A DNA stretch of 64,000 nt from positions 868,001 through 932,000 of the forward strand of contig NZ_JAZDRL010000001.1 in NCBI RefSeq assembly GCF_047501465.1, in the 5' to 3' direction. Each line of letters begins with the position of its first letter. Position 1 is the stretch's first letter. The translations under genes were made by a program, and so were the position numbers. The notes beneath the pieces were generated by a model. The model was not told the origin of the DNA. It ran no database searches and was given only the letters and a program-made list of their open reading frames with translations. The stretch comes from Pseudochelatococcus sp047501465. Its GTDB lineage: Bacteria > Pseudomonadota > Alphaproteobacteria > Rhizobiales > Beijerinckiaceae. Positions 18,901 to 28,963 of this stretch are shown here, piece after piece.

Positions 18901-21900
18901 CGCTGGAGTGCCAGTGAGCTGGTAGTTCCCGGCAGAAGCGCCACCCAGCACATAGGTGCCCGTGATCGTGTTCGCCGTTGCGACGTCCTTGCTGTTATAG
19001 GCCGTACCCGTCAGGCCAAGCGTCACACTATCGCCGCCCAACACACCGCCAGCACGCCATCCGTCAGCTTCGCCGCAGCTGTCGTGCCGTCATATACACG
19101 GCTTGTTCCGCACCGTCCGCTGTTGATATTGTCAGCGTTGCTTTTGCTATAGCTAAGTGCGCCACTAGCATAAACAATGTTGTAGTTACTCGACGCCAGG
19201 CTGCCGCTGAATATGATCAACCGCTAGCGCCGTGTTGCAGTTGTTGATAAGAGCGTGCCATGAGGATCTGCAGTTTCGCTGCCAGCAAAACCACTGTAGG
19301 TCACACCATTACCACCACTCCATGCCGTGGCGTCATAGACTTTGCTGGCATCGTTCGCTGTAACCGTCAGCGTTGCTTTCGTGATAACTAAGGTGCCACT
19401 AGCATAAACGATGTTATAGTTACTCGATGTCAGACCGCCCGCTGTAATAGTATAACTGCCAGCGTTCTTGGCACCCTGGGAGGTGCCGCCATAAGTAAGC
19501 GTGCCACCCAGCACTGCTGCAGTTTCGCTGCCAACGAAACCACTGTAGGTCACACCATTACCTCCAGCCCATGCCGTGGCGTCATAGACTTTGCTGGCAT
19601 CGTTCGCTGTAACCGTCAGCGTTGCTTTCGTGACAGTCAGGTTTGACGTGTAAATATAACGATAAGTATTCTTGCTCACGCACCACCTGTGAATTAAGGC
19701 CTGTTACTTCAGCAATATACGAACCAACATTCAATCCCGTGACATTAATTGATGGCGTAGCGCCAAAAGATGACGCTGTACCATAAGCCGTGTCACCGGA
19801 GATATGCGCCCCCTGACCGTAGATTGTTGAGCCTGGCGTGCCACCAATCCATGTGCCTGATGAGTTGCCATAGGCGGTCGTTGCACCATTATTGGCCTGA
19901 ATGCGGATAACCTTTGAAAGCGCATAGAGCTCTGGCAGATAACCATCACCGGGTGGAGCCCAGATGTTCTCGAAATCCCACCCTGTTGCGGCATTCATGA
20001 AATAGGTCGTGTTTTTGAACTGCGCCAGGGTCAGACCTGTTGCGCCAGCGGAACTGCCGCTACCAATGCCTGTAGCAACAGCATCAAGATTCCAGAAGCT
20101 GGAGGTGATCGTGCCAGCACTATTTTCACCAACAAGGCCGCCGACAAGACTAGCGCCTGTTACTACACCTGTCGCATAGGAATTTGTAATCGTTCCCGTT
20201 AGAATACCAGCAAGGCCACCTGTTTTAGCGCCGGTATTATTTACATTACCTGTAGAATATGAATTTGAAATCGATCCACTATTCCAGCCAACAAGGCCGC
20301 CAACACCATCACCTGCTCCAGAGATGGATGCAGCAGAATAGCTTGTTGATAGGGATCCCTCTACTGTATTCCCACCAGTAATGCCACCAACACTAACAGT
20401 GCCCTTTATCGCGCCCGACACGATAATCCCGCTCACGGCTCCGCGGTTTTTGCCTGCAAGGCCACCGGCATCACTAGCGCCCGTAATGTTAACATTTCTC
20501 AGCTCAACATTCTTGATAGTGCTGCCAATAGCTGTTTCGCCAAACAAGCCTACTGAAGTTAAACCAGGTCTATTAATTGTCAGACCATTGATTACATGGC
20601 CTGGGCCAACAAAAGTGCCCTGGAATGTATTGGCACTTGTTCCTATTGGCGAAAAACCATAGAGGTTGGCGGCAGACTTAGTTGTTGTCGTGCGCCACAT
20701 GCTGGAATTATTGGCCAGCGCCCCTGTCAGATCGATATCGTTCGCGAGGATGTAAGTCTTACCGCTACTTGTTGCGCCTTCGTGCATCTTGATAAGTTGC
20801 AGTTGGTTAGGAGTGCGGATCGTGAAAGCATTCGCTACAAGACTACCTGGTTTATTATAGGTCTTGCCAAGCTCTGTAAGTTCCGCGCGCAGGAAAGGAC
20901 GGGTTTCCCCAGGAACTATGTACCAGATAGAGGTAAAATTAAAACCCGCATAAGTCGCTTGCGTGAAAGCGTTTTTAGAACCGGTACTCGAATATATACC
21001 AGTTGCGCCCGAGGTAGCACCATCGCCAATACTGACCGTCTGGCCTGTTGTATCAACATCCCAGAAGCTGGAGGTCATAGTGCCGCTATTGCGAATCCCT
21101 GTCAGACCACCCGTGCTGCCAGAAGGGCCTGACACCGCACCTGTCGCATATGAGTATTCAATAGCTGCAGAAATCCTCCCGACTAATCCACCCGCAGCAG
21201 CAAAGCCATCAACAGAGCCGGTGGCATATGAATACCGAATCGTGCTGCTATTGCTTTCTCCAATTAGGCCACCAGCATAGCTACCCTGAACATTCCCTGT
21301 AGCATATGAATAAGCTACCGCCGTGCCGCTGAGATTGCTTTGCCCGATTAAGCCGCCAGCTCCCATACCCTGACCAGTAACATTACCCGTCGCATATGAA
21401 TAGTAAACATTACCTGTCTTGTTATACCCAATCAATCCACCAACTTTAAGCTGGCCTGAAACATTACCGGTAGCAAATGATCTAATGATACCAGTATCAC
21501 TCTGGCCAACCAATCCACCAATATTTCCCCCTGAACCATTAACATCGCCTGTTGCGTATGAATTATCGATGGAACCTATCGCATACCCAATTAAGCCACC
21601 AACGTTAGTACCGCCAGACACGTCGAGGGTAGCATACGTATTCACAATGTTGCCACTGCTATATCCTACTAGCCCACCAACGTAAGAATAGCCGCCTATG
21701 ATGCTTCCTCCCTCAAGCCCAACATTCTTAATCCCCCCGCCGCCACCCCGCTTACCAAATAACCCAATATAAGACTGGAGCGGCCGATTGATGGTCAAGC
21801 CACTGACCGTGTAACCTTGACCATTGAATGAACCTGTAAATTCGGAAGTATTATTTCCAATCGGTGAGAATCCGGCCCCACCATACCAATAGACTGTGCT

Positions 21901-23889
21901 GCCTGCATCAATATTTGCCGCCAGCTTGTAATACCTATTCCGTATAGTCGCCATACCTTGCAGGCCATACACATCCGTAATGGCATAAGCATTAGCATCA
22001 TCTGCACCAGTGCCTCCTGTTACACGTATGAATGTAACCGTCGGGGCAGCAGCGTCATCATATGATACAGATTCTCCACCTGCTATGCGGAAGTCTCTGG
22101 CCGAAAACGCAGGGAGCGTTGCACTGTTCTGCACCCACGCGCCTGTCTCAAGGAAGAACGTGCCAACGTTGATCGTCCCACCCGCACCCGTCGTAATTGT
22201 CGGGGCTGCCTCCGTGCCACTTGCTGCTTTCAGCGTCAGCCCGCCGTTCACCGCTGTAATCGCAGCGTTGATCGCGATGGTGTTCGCGGCATTCAGCGTC
22301 AATGTTGTTGCAGCATTCCACGTGATCGCTGCATTGACGATGATGTTACCAAGTTGCGCGCCACCCGATCCCGTCGTCACAACCGTATTCGCGCTCGCCA
22401 GCAGGCCCGTCAGCGTATCAACACCCAGCGTACTGTTGTCGGCCACGGGCGTGACGCTACCGCCGGAACCTGCCACAATCGTCAGATTATATGGATCAAG
22501 CAACAACGTTCCAGCGCCGGCCTGCCCCAGCAGATTCGCCGTGCCGTTAAACGCCAGCGTCGCCTTGCCCGAGACCTCCGCATCACCCCCCAGCCCTGTA
22601 ACACTTGTCGCGCTCACATGCCCTGCGAAATCCGTATGCAGATCAGACCACAGAACGATCTTGCCGCCATTACCTTCGGATGCATCGGCAGTAATCACCG
22701 CACCCTTGGCAACCGTTAGCAGCTTGGCAGTGCTGACTTTCTCACTGACGTAATTCGCCGCCGTATTGGCCCCGCCCTGATAATCACCACCAATCAGCGC
22801 AATACCGCCTTTGGCCCCAGACACATCAACCCGTGCCGCATCGGTCAGTGTGATGTTATCGCCCGCGACAATAACCGTGCCACCATCACCCTTTAAATCA
22901 TCGGGACGCGCAGGGGGAAGCACACCATGCGCGTCCAATGAAGCTGCAATCTGCACAGTTTGTGCAGCTATACGAATTTCACCGCCCTTGCGGCCCCTGT
23001 TCGAAGAAGAAGCAGCTTTGGTTGCCGACACACGTTGAGTGACCGTCACCGCGCCAGTATCGCCTGCCGTCAGAAATACTCTACCGCCCTGCTTTGAAGT
23101 GCCCGTGGCTGCGATAACGCCGTGTCTATTGCCCGCCAGCGCATAAACGTTACCGCCATTGGCCCGCAGCTCCACTTCTGCAGCCTTGATATTGCCGGTG
23201 TTCTTGACGCTGGTTGTCGCTCCACCCGCCTTGACGACAAACCGCCCACCATCAAGCGAACGATCCTGCACCAGCACCTCGGTGCCTGCCACCAGAGCGG
23301 CGGTGCCATTGGGGGCCTCGATATCACCTTCATTCTCGACGGTTCGCCCCATCAGCACAACGCTGCCGCCTAATGCACCAATGCGGCCTGCATTTCTGAC
23401 AGCGGCACCGCTTGTGCCCTTGAAGGTATGCGCCTCACCACGGGCAGCTTTCTGGAAATCATCATCGGAAATATCGAGCGTTGAACCGATGAAAGAACCG
23501 CCGGTTTCAATACGCCCTGTTGGCCCAACCGCAATACCGGCGGGGTTGATCAGATAGACTGAGCCTGTCGCTGTGAGGGAGCCATCGATTTGAGAAGCGA
23601 TATTGCCGCGCACACGATTGAGCGTAGAGCCCACGCCGTTATCGAAGTGCACGCTGTTTGGCTGGCCGATCGAAAACTGATCCCAGGAGATGATTGCGGT
23701 TGGTGACGCCTGTCTAACGGCAAGGCTGGAGCCATTTTGGGTGACATCGGCTTGTCCATTGACGATCTGCGCGCCAGAAGGCAGGCCTTGCGCACAAGCA
23801 ACCGCTGATGACATCAGAAGACTTACGCCAGCAACACTCGTAAGGAGAAAGCGCTTTTTGTTTCTGTTCACACAAGAAAAGCAGGTCAA
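15334..23889 (-). pseudogene. Giant filamentous-haemagglutinin-like adhesin with YDG/MBG repeats, interrupted by frameshifts
   Basis: Read as one gene this would encode about 2,850 residues. A TTG at 23889 with GGGAG upstream is the likeliest start; a GTG at 23871 is an alternative. A signal peptide (RFLLTSVAGVSLLMSSAVACA) precedes a two-partner-secretion haemagglutinin domain with the NPAGI motif. Two blocks of GLUG motifs (GGLVG/GGLIG, about residues 690-990 and 1100-1330) follow, then MBG/YDG modules (SKVYDATAW), nine near-identical YDG repeats of about 90 residues (TSRVYDGTTAAAKLTDG) and a unique C-terminus. At least five frame breaks fall between about 17,990 and 19,680, including a lost AT pair near 18,006. 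The protein would be a surface adhesin exported by a TpsB pore, and none is encoded nearby. Decay, phase switching and consensus errors in the repeats cannot be separated. Confidence 0.8.
16720..19110 (-). repeat. Nine tandem ~270-bp YDG-domain repeats
   Basis: A marker sequence CCCAGCACATAGGTGCC recurs at 16781, 17051, 17321, 17588, 17854, 18124, 18391, 18661 and 18944. This gives spacings of 266-270 bases, with the last at 283. Each unit codes for one YDG-type module of 89-90 residues; length differences of 3 bases reflect GAGVIGGD versus GVLGGD variants. The units are so similar that unequal recombination and assembly error are both expected. The two units nearest 18,750-19,100 are visibly degraded. 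Confidence 0.9.
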
Positions 23890-24312
23890 GGACGCACTCC
23901 CACAACAGAACAAACAAACAGCACTAAGCCACCCGTTAAATTTACATCGAAAAGTCTAGCTCACATAATAAGAATGTCAATTTTTGCCTTGGCTCCCATA
24001 ATAATCAACCTGCGATGAAAGGAGCGGTCCAACTTTGGGCAAGACGGCAAAAAGAGCGCCAGGCCAAAAGCCCCGCCAATACAACGCAAGCTGTAACCCT
24101 AATGCGTTATTTAACCAGCATCCATTTTGTCGATGCTCCACCACATCGCTCGATCCATGCAAGCAAATTCGCTTGAGCATCATCAAACTTCAAATCATAT
24201 GTTTCCTGCTGGTCTATTGCGCCATTGTTGGGACACACCTATCGTGCAAAAAAGTGGGCGATAGAGCCTAACTGCCGCTGATTTGATTCGCGGAACGTAT
24301 AAGCAAGAGAGA
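23890..24312. other. Intergenic region between divergent adhesin and helicase genes
   Basis: About 420 bases lie between the start of the haemagglutinin (minus) and the helicase (plus), so promoters for both should be here. I see no convincing RNA, repeat or terminator. A 78-codon frame on the plus strand (24035-24271) has no recognisable features and is not called. Confidence 0.5.
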
Positions 24313-26064
24313 ATGACTTTCAATAAACTCCCCGCGCTTCTGTCCGAAGCGCTAGTGACGCGCGGCTACACTGCGCCTACTCCCGTACAGGCAGCTGTGC
24401 TCGAAGCCGAAGCCAAAGGGCGCGATCTCATCGTTTCCGCACAAACCGGCTCTGGCAAGACTGTGGCCTTCGGACTCGCCATGGCAGATGATCTGTTGGA
24501 CGAGAAGGGTATGGCACGCCCGGCCAAAACCCCCTTAGCCCTCGTTATCGCTCCAACGCGCGAGCTTGCGCTGCAGGTAAGCCGCGAGCTGGATTGGCTC
24601 TATAGTGATGCCGGTGCGCGGGTCGTGACATGTGTGGGCGGCATGAATCCCTCACTCGAACGGCGAGCGCTGGCACGTGGCGCACAGATCGTCGTCGGCA
24701 CGCCAGGCCGCTTGCGTGATCATCTTGAGCGCGGCGCTTTGGACCTTCACAGTCTGGCCACTGTCGTGCTGGATGAAGCGGACGAAATGCTTGATATGGG
24801 CTTCCGCGAGGACCTGACAGAGCTGCTCGACGCAACGCCGCAAGATCGCCGCACGTTGCTGTTCTCAGCGACGATGCCAAAGCCAATCATCGCACTGGCA
24901 CGCCGCTACCAGCGCGATGCGCTGCGCATCTCAACAGTGGAGGAGAATCGCGGACATGGCGACATCAGCTATCAGGCCATGGCCATCGCACCCTCCGATA
25001 TCGAACATGCGGTCGTCAATCTGCTGCGTTTTCATGAGGCGGAAACCGCCATACTGTTCTGTGCGACACGAGACAACGTACGGCATTTACACGCCAGTCT
25101 GACCGAGCGTGGCTTCGCGGCGGTGGCGCTCTCCGGCGAGCATAGCCAGAATGAGCGAAACCACGCACTTCAGGCACTGCGTGACCGACGCGCCCGCGTT
25201 TGCGTCGCAACCGATGTTGCCGCGCGTGGGATCGACCTGCCCAGCCTGTCGCTCGTTATCCATGTCGAGATACCGCGCGATGCAGAGATCTTGCAGCATC
25301 GTTCGGGGCGTACGGGCCGGGCCGGCAAAAAGGGTACCGCAATCCTGCTTGTGCCCTATACGCGTCGTCGTCGTGTGGAGGCCATGCTGCGTGGCGCCCG
25401 CATTGCAGCGGAATGGGTCGCTCCACCTTCTGCTGAAGAAATTCGCCATACCGATAACGAAAGGCTACTCACCCGACTGCTCGCGCCGATCGAAATCGAC
25501 GATACAGATCGCGCACTCGCCAGCCGGCTACTGGCAGAACGCAGCGCCGAGGAGATCGCCGCCGCGCTTGTGCACATTCACCGAGCTGCCCTGCCCGAGC
25601 CAGAGGAACTCCTGGCGGAGAACAACGCACCCAGCCCACGCGCCTCACGCTCGGATTTTGAGGGTGGTGCCTGGTTCCGGTTGAATATTGGCCGCAAGCA
25701 TAATGCAGATCCGCGGTGGCTACTGCCATTGCTTTGCCGGCGTGGTAATGTCACCCGGGGTGAAATCGGCGCAATCCGCATCTCAGAGAATGAGACCGTT
25801 TTCGAGGTACAGCAGGCTGTCGCGACTCGTTTCCTGGCGAAATTCCGCCGGAAAGTCGACGAGGATGAAGGAGTCGAAATCACTCCCGTTGATGGGCAGC
25901 CGAATACCACCCACCGGCATAAACGCAGCAAGCCGGATAATGGCAACTCGCGACCACCACGGCCACCTCGCCAGCAGAAAACGCGCAACGCTGGTCCGAA
26001 AAGCGCTCCGCCTGGGCAGGATAACAAACCTGGCAACCGCAAGAAACCGAGCCGAAAACGGTGA
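24313..26064 (+). CDS. DEAD-box ATP-dependent RNA helicase (DeaD/DbpA type)
   Basis: From the ATG at 24313 (AAGAGAG upstream) this encodes about 583 residues. The helicase motifs are in order: AQTGSGKT (I), PTRELA (Ia), TPGRL (Ib), DEAD (II), SAT (III), then VATDVAARGID and HRSGRTGR (V-VI) in the second RecA domain. Around residues 450-520 a DbpA-like RNA-binding domain is suggested by WFRLNIGRKHNADPRWLLPLL and GEIGAIRI. The tail is strongly basic (KRSKP...KKPSRKR) and probably binds RNA. Such proteins act in ribosome assembly and mRNA turnover. The stop codon overlaps the GTG start of yaiI by four bases, so the two are co-translated. Confidence 0.93.
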   Translation: MTFNKLPALLSEALVTRGYTAPTPVQAAVLEAEAKGRDLIVSAQTGSGKTVAFGLAMADDLLDEKGMARPAKTPLALVIAPTRELALQVSRELDWLYSDAGARVVTCVGGMNPSLERRALARGAQIVVGTPGRLRDHLERGALDLHSLATVVLDEADEMLDMGFREDLTELLDATPQDRRTLLFSATMPKPIIALARRYQRDALRISTVEENRGHGDISYQAMAIAPSDIEHAVVNLLRFHEAETAILFCATRDNVRHLHASLTERGFAAVALSGEHSQNERNHALQALRDRRARVCVATDVAARGIDLPSLSLVIHVEIPRDAEILQHRSGRTGRAGKKGTAILLVPYTRRRRVEAMLRGARIAAEWVAPPSAEEIRHTDNERLLTRLLAPIEIDDTDRALASRLLAERSAEEIAAALVHIHRAALPEPEELLAENNAPSPRASRSDFEGGAWFRLNIGRKHNADPRWLLPLLCRRGNVTRGEIGAIRISENETVFEVQQAVATRFLAKFRRKVDEDEGVEITPVDGQPNTTHRHKRSKPDNGNSRPPRPPRQQKTRNAGPKSAPPGQDNKPGNRKKPSRKR

Positions 26065-27136
26065 TCCATATTCTCGTTGATGCTGATGCCTGCCCTGTGA
26101 AGGAAGAGATCTACAAGGTCGCCTTCCGTCACCAGGTGCCGGTGACGATCGTGAGCAATAGTCCCATGCGCATCCCTGCGCATGGGCTGGTTAACAGCGT
26201 CGTTGTCAGTGCCGACTTTGATGCGGCTGATAACTGGATCGCCGAGCGCGCGGGCACCAATATGGTTTGCATCACAGCTGATATTCTACTTGCCGACCGC
26301 TGCTTGAAGGCCGGCGCGGTCACCATCGCGCCCAATGGCAAACTTTTCACCAACAACTCCATTGGCGGAGCGGTTGCAATGAGAGCGCTTATGGCTGATC
26401 TGCGTGCTAATGGTGATGCAATCGGCGGCCCTCCTCCTTTCAGCAAGAGCGATCGCTCACGCTTCCTCTCGGCGCTTGACCAGGCGCTTGTCCATCTGCG
26501 GCGCAAGGCATAGGACCGCACTTGCAAGCTCCCATGCCTGATCGATCATCAGGTATCAATGTCTGGACGTTGTTGCAGCCGATCCGCTCTCTGCCACGGC
26601 TTCACAGACAGAAACCATTGGATATAACGCATTCCCCTTATCAGCCACCATTCCCCCGCTAGGGCTGGAACACCTGTAAGCGATAGATTTACCCAGCGCG
26701 ACGATTCCTGTTCCGCCATCATTATTATCCGCATCGTCTGGCGCTAGCAGGCTCGGGTCAACCCACACATAAACCACCTGATCCGTGTTATGCGTTGATT
26801 GTACATGGGCACGTTGGGCACGCTCCGTAGCCACGGCCACTTCAGCCGGCCTCTTCTCGCTTGTGCTTTCCTTTGTGCCTGTACCGCCCTTATTCTCGCT
26901 ATCCTTGCCGCCCTCTTCTGCTTTGGCAACGATTTGCCAGAGGCGTCACTGCCCTCAAAGGACAACCCTCCGCTCAGCAAGGAAACACCATCATCACCCT
27001 TCCAGCCAGAGGGCGTAAAGGCGATCTCGTAGTCTGACTGCCCCACTATCCGCGTCTGCCCCGCAACAGGAGAAACAGCTAACGTTGCCTTGATAATCTC
27101 ACCCGAAGTGCGGAAATCAAACGAACTCAACGTGTA
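26056..27136. repeat. Segmental duplication, copy 2
   Basis: This is the second copy of the segment at 14834-15990. It is nearly identical except for a 76-base deletion near 26934-26942 and a few substitutions (for example near 26587 and 26697). Beyond 27136 the similarity to copy 1 stops and the sequence instead resembles the signal-peptide end of the same haemagglutinin gene. Confidence 0.9.
26061..26513 (+). CDS. yaiI: YaiI/YqxD family (UPF0178, DUF188) protein
   Basis: This 150-residue protein is identical to the one at 14839-15291, with the same DADACPVK motif. Here its GTG start overlaps the helicase stop codon (GTGA). This is the likely ancestral arrangement, giving it expression by translational coupling. 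The family has a PIN-like fold and no settled function. Pairing with an RNA helicase is compatible with a role in RNA metabolism, but that is inference. Confidence 0.9.
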   Translation: MIHILVDADACPVKEEIYKVAFRHQVPVTIVSNSPMRIPAHGLVNSVVVSADFDAADNWIAERAGTNMVCITADILLADRCLKAGAVTIAPNGKLFTNNSIGGAVAMRALMADLRANGDAIGGPPPFSKSDRSRFLSALDQALVHLRRKA

Positions 27137-27210
27137 CAAGCAACGGCTGATGACATCAGAATACCTACACCAGCAAGCTGGTCAGAAGTAACCCTTTCCT
27201 GCTTCCACTA
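26549..27210 (-). pseudogene. Collapsed paralogue of the haemagglutinin gene
   Basis: On the minus strand this is the last ~190 codons of the haemagglutinin gene joined directly to a trace of its signal-peptide region. The trace at 27134-27170 (CAAGCAACGGCTGATGACAT) matches the adhesin start at about 23,800 with few changes. All the intervening repeats and domains are gone. A 76-base deletion near 26,935 also breaks the frame between the remaining parts. It cannot encode a functional adhesin. Confidence 0.75.
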
Positions 27211-27521
27211 ACGCAAGACAAGTGAATCAGCCGAGCACCTCTCGCAAGTAGTTTAACCGCATATAAATAGCGCTGAGTTTGCACAGAAAGCATAATTAAG
27301 AACACAAAATATCAAATTTTGATATTTGAGAGCTGAACATGCGAACATTGTTTTATGCTCAATCTCAGTATGCATAATACTGCACGTCTCTCGTCGCGCA
27401 CTCAGAAAAAATTTAGTTATGCATTGAAGCTGCTTGCACTTCTACTTGCCGATTAAAACTGCGACAGTCCCATCGAAACTACCGGCCCAGACAATAAATA
27501 AGCTTGGTAAGAGCGTTTTTA
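27211..27521. other. Intergenic region, nothing recognised
   Basis: About 310 mostly AT-rich bases lie between the adhesin remnant and the end of the TPR gene. I see no gene, RNA or convincing hairpin. It marks the border between the rearranged region and the T3SS region. Confidence 0.5.
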
Positions 27522-28205
27522 TCAGCGCCCGAAATTCAGAATTATCAGAAGGCGTTGCGCGGCTCGCAGTTCATCTCGAAAAGCAGCATCCACACGCGCA
27601 GTCCGTGCCGCAACAGCAAGATGGGTTTGAGCCAATCGCTTATCACCACTCTTCAGAAAACACAGGCCTATAATGCAATGCGCACGCGGATGACGACCAC
27701 CCCGTTTAATATAATCTAACGCAAGCGTGAGCGCGGCATCACTCCGCTCCAGCCGCATAGCACAGATTGCAAGACCTAACAGGGCGTCATTTCGCGCCTC
27801 ATCCCAATCCAGTAAAGCGCAAAGCAACGTAATCGCGCCATTAATCTCACCCGATGCAACAAGCGATGCTGCCTGCAGCTGAAGCGCCAACATGCAATGC
27901 GGATCGCCTTCCGCATCACCGCCTTCATCTTGCTCAGTCGTGGCCACAGATGTGGTGTGGAGATTTTGGGTAAACTCTGATGTTATCAGCGACAGCAGAC
28001 TCTCGGCATGACTGTCCTGCAATGCAAATGCAACGCGAAAAGCCCCTTCCCCAGCTTGTGCCTGTTCAAGGACCCGCGCATGCGCTTCTGAAAGCCTTTC
28101 ACGCATATCCTCCAAATTAGCAGAGGAAGCCCTCCCAAAAGATTTGCCTGTAGCTTCCGGAAGAACCAGCAAAGCTTCACCCAAGACTGGAGAATTCGAC
28201 GACAT
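27522..28205 (-). CDS. TPR protein, T3SS-associated chaperone candidate
   Basis: The ATG at 28205 has GGGAG seven bases upstream and gives 227 residues. The C-terminal half (from about residue 115) looks like tetratricopeptide repeats: LVASGEINGAITLLCALLDWDEARNDALLGLAICAMRLERSDAALTLA, then RAHCIIGLCFLKSGDKRLAQTHL. The N-terminal half is acidic and less structured. TPR proteins of this size beside a secretin commonly act as T3SS chaperones or needle co-chaperones (SctG or SycD type). It is divergent from the secretin gene across a long AT-rich gap that may carry both promoters. The exact partner is not evident. Confidence 0.7.
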   Translation of the reverse strand: MSSNSPVLGEALLVLPEATGKSFGRASSANLEDMRERLSEAHARVLEQAQAGEGAFRVAFALQDSHAESLLSLITSEFTQNLHTTSVATTEQDEGGDAEGDPHCMLALQLQAASLVASGEINGAITLLCALLDWDEARNDALLGLAICAMRLERSDAALTLALDYIKRGGRHPRAHCIIGLCFLKSGDKRLAQTHLAVAARTARVDAAFRDELRAAQRLLIILNFGR

Positions 28206-28208
28206 CAC

Positions 28209-28963
28209 TTAGCTCCCACATCCACAGGAGCGCCCGTATTTATCAGGCACCAACAGGATCCTGCATAACAACATGGCCATGATAGCGCAAACACTCAACA
28301 CTGGTCCATTACAAGTCCAAGCCAAGTTAACGTGATTAGCGATCAACACCTGTGCTATACGGCACACAGCGCCAACAAGAACAGGCTACATCCAGCATTC
28401 ACCTCCATATGATTGAGAATGAGGGGCTGCCCATAAAATACAAAGATACAACATGCTATTCAATAAATATCCATAAATTAACACTATAAAATGCCATCAT
28501 TTGTTAGTGAACACAAATCTCAGAACTGCGCATTCACTTAAACTATTAAAATTTCTGACAAATTGATAAACCGTACAAGCGCATCAATTACAAAATTGGT
28601 TAAATTTTGTGCAGCCCATTCCGCCGGAACCATCAAGAGCGTTAGCCAAGCCCTTATATGTCAGTTTATGAACAGTTAATTTCCAATTAAATACACGCAG
28701 TCCGCTTAACACATTACTTAAATTTAAGATACTATATCATAATAAAATATCATTTTATCAATTTTATAGTGAATAAAATTATTTTCTTTGATATTGTCAT
28801 CTCTAAAAATTATATTATATATAATAAAAATTTGTAATTCCTTCCGGATATAAGCGCGTGCCCTTCGAATCCCTTGTGGTATATTCCTGTCGTTGTTCGA
28901 GCTTCGAACGAACAGGTATGATTTATGCGTTGCTATTCAATAGCCCAACTGCGTCGGAGAAGG
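28209..28963. promoter_or_regulatory. Long AT-rich divergent intergenic region upstream of the secretin
   Basis: About 720 bases carry no gene. Much of 28,430-28,850 is strongly AT-rich, as in H-NS-like-silenced virulence promoters. Just before the secretin gene a dyad is present: GTTCGA (28895-28900) and TCGAAC (28904-28909) about a three-base centre, extending imperfectly to CCTGT/ACAGG. It could be an operator or a hairpin near the 5' end of the message. No consensus promoter was pinned down. Confidence 0.4.

Noticed and set aside
16720..19110. Regularly spaced repeats suggesting a CRISPR array
   Set aside because: The unit is ~270 bases, codes for protein domains throughout and has no unique spacers.
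24035..24271. A 78-codon frame upstream of the helicase
   Set aside because: No ribosome binding site, low-quality composition and no recognisable feature.
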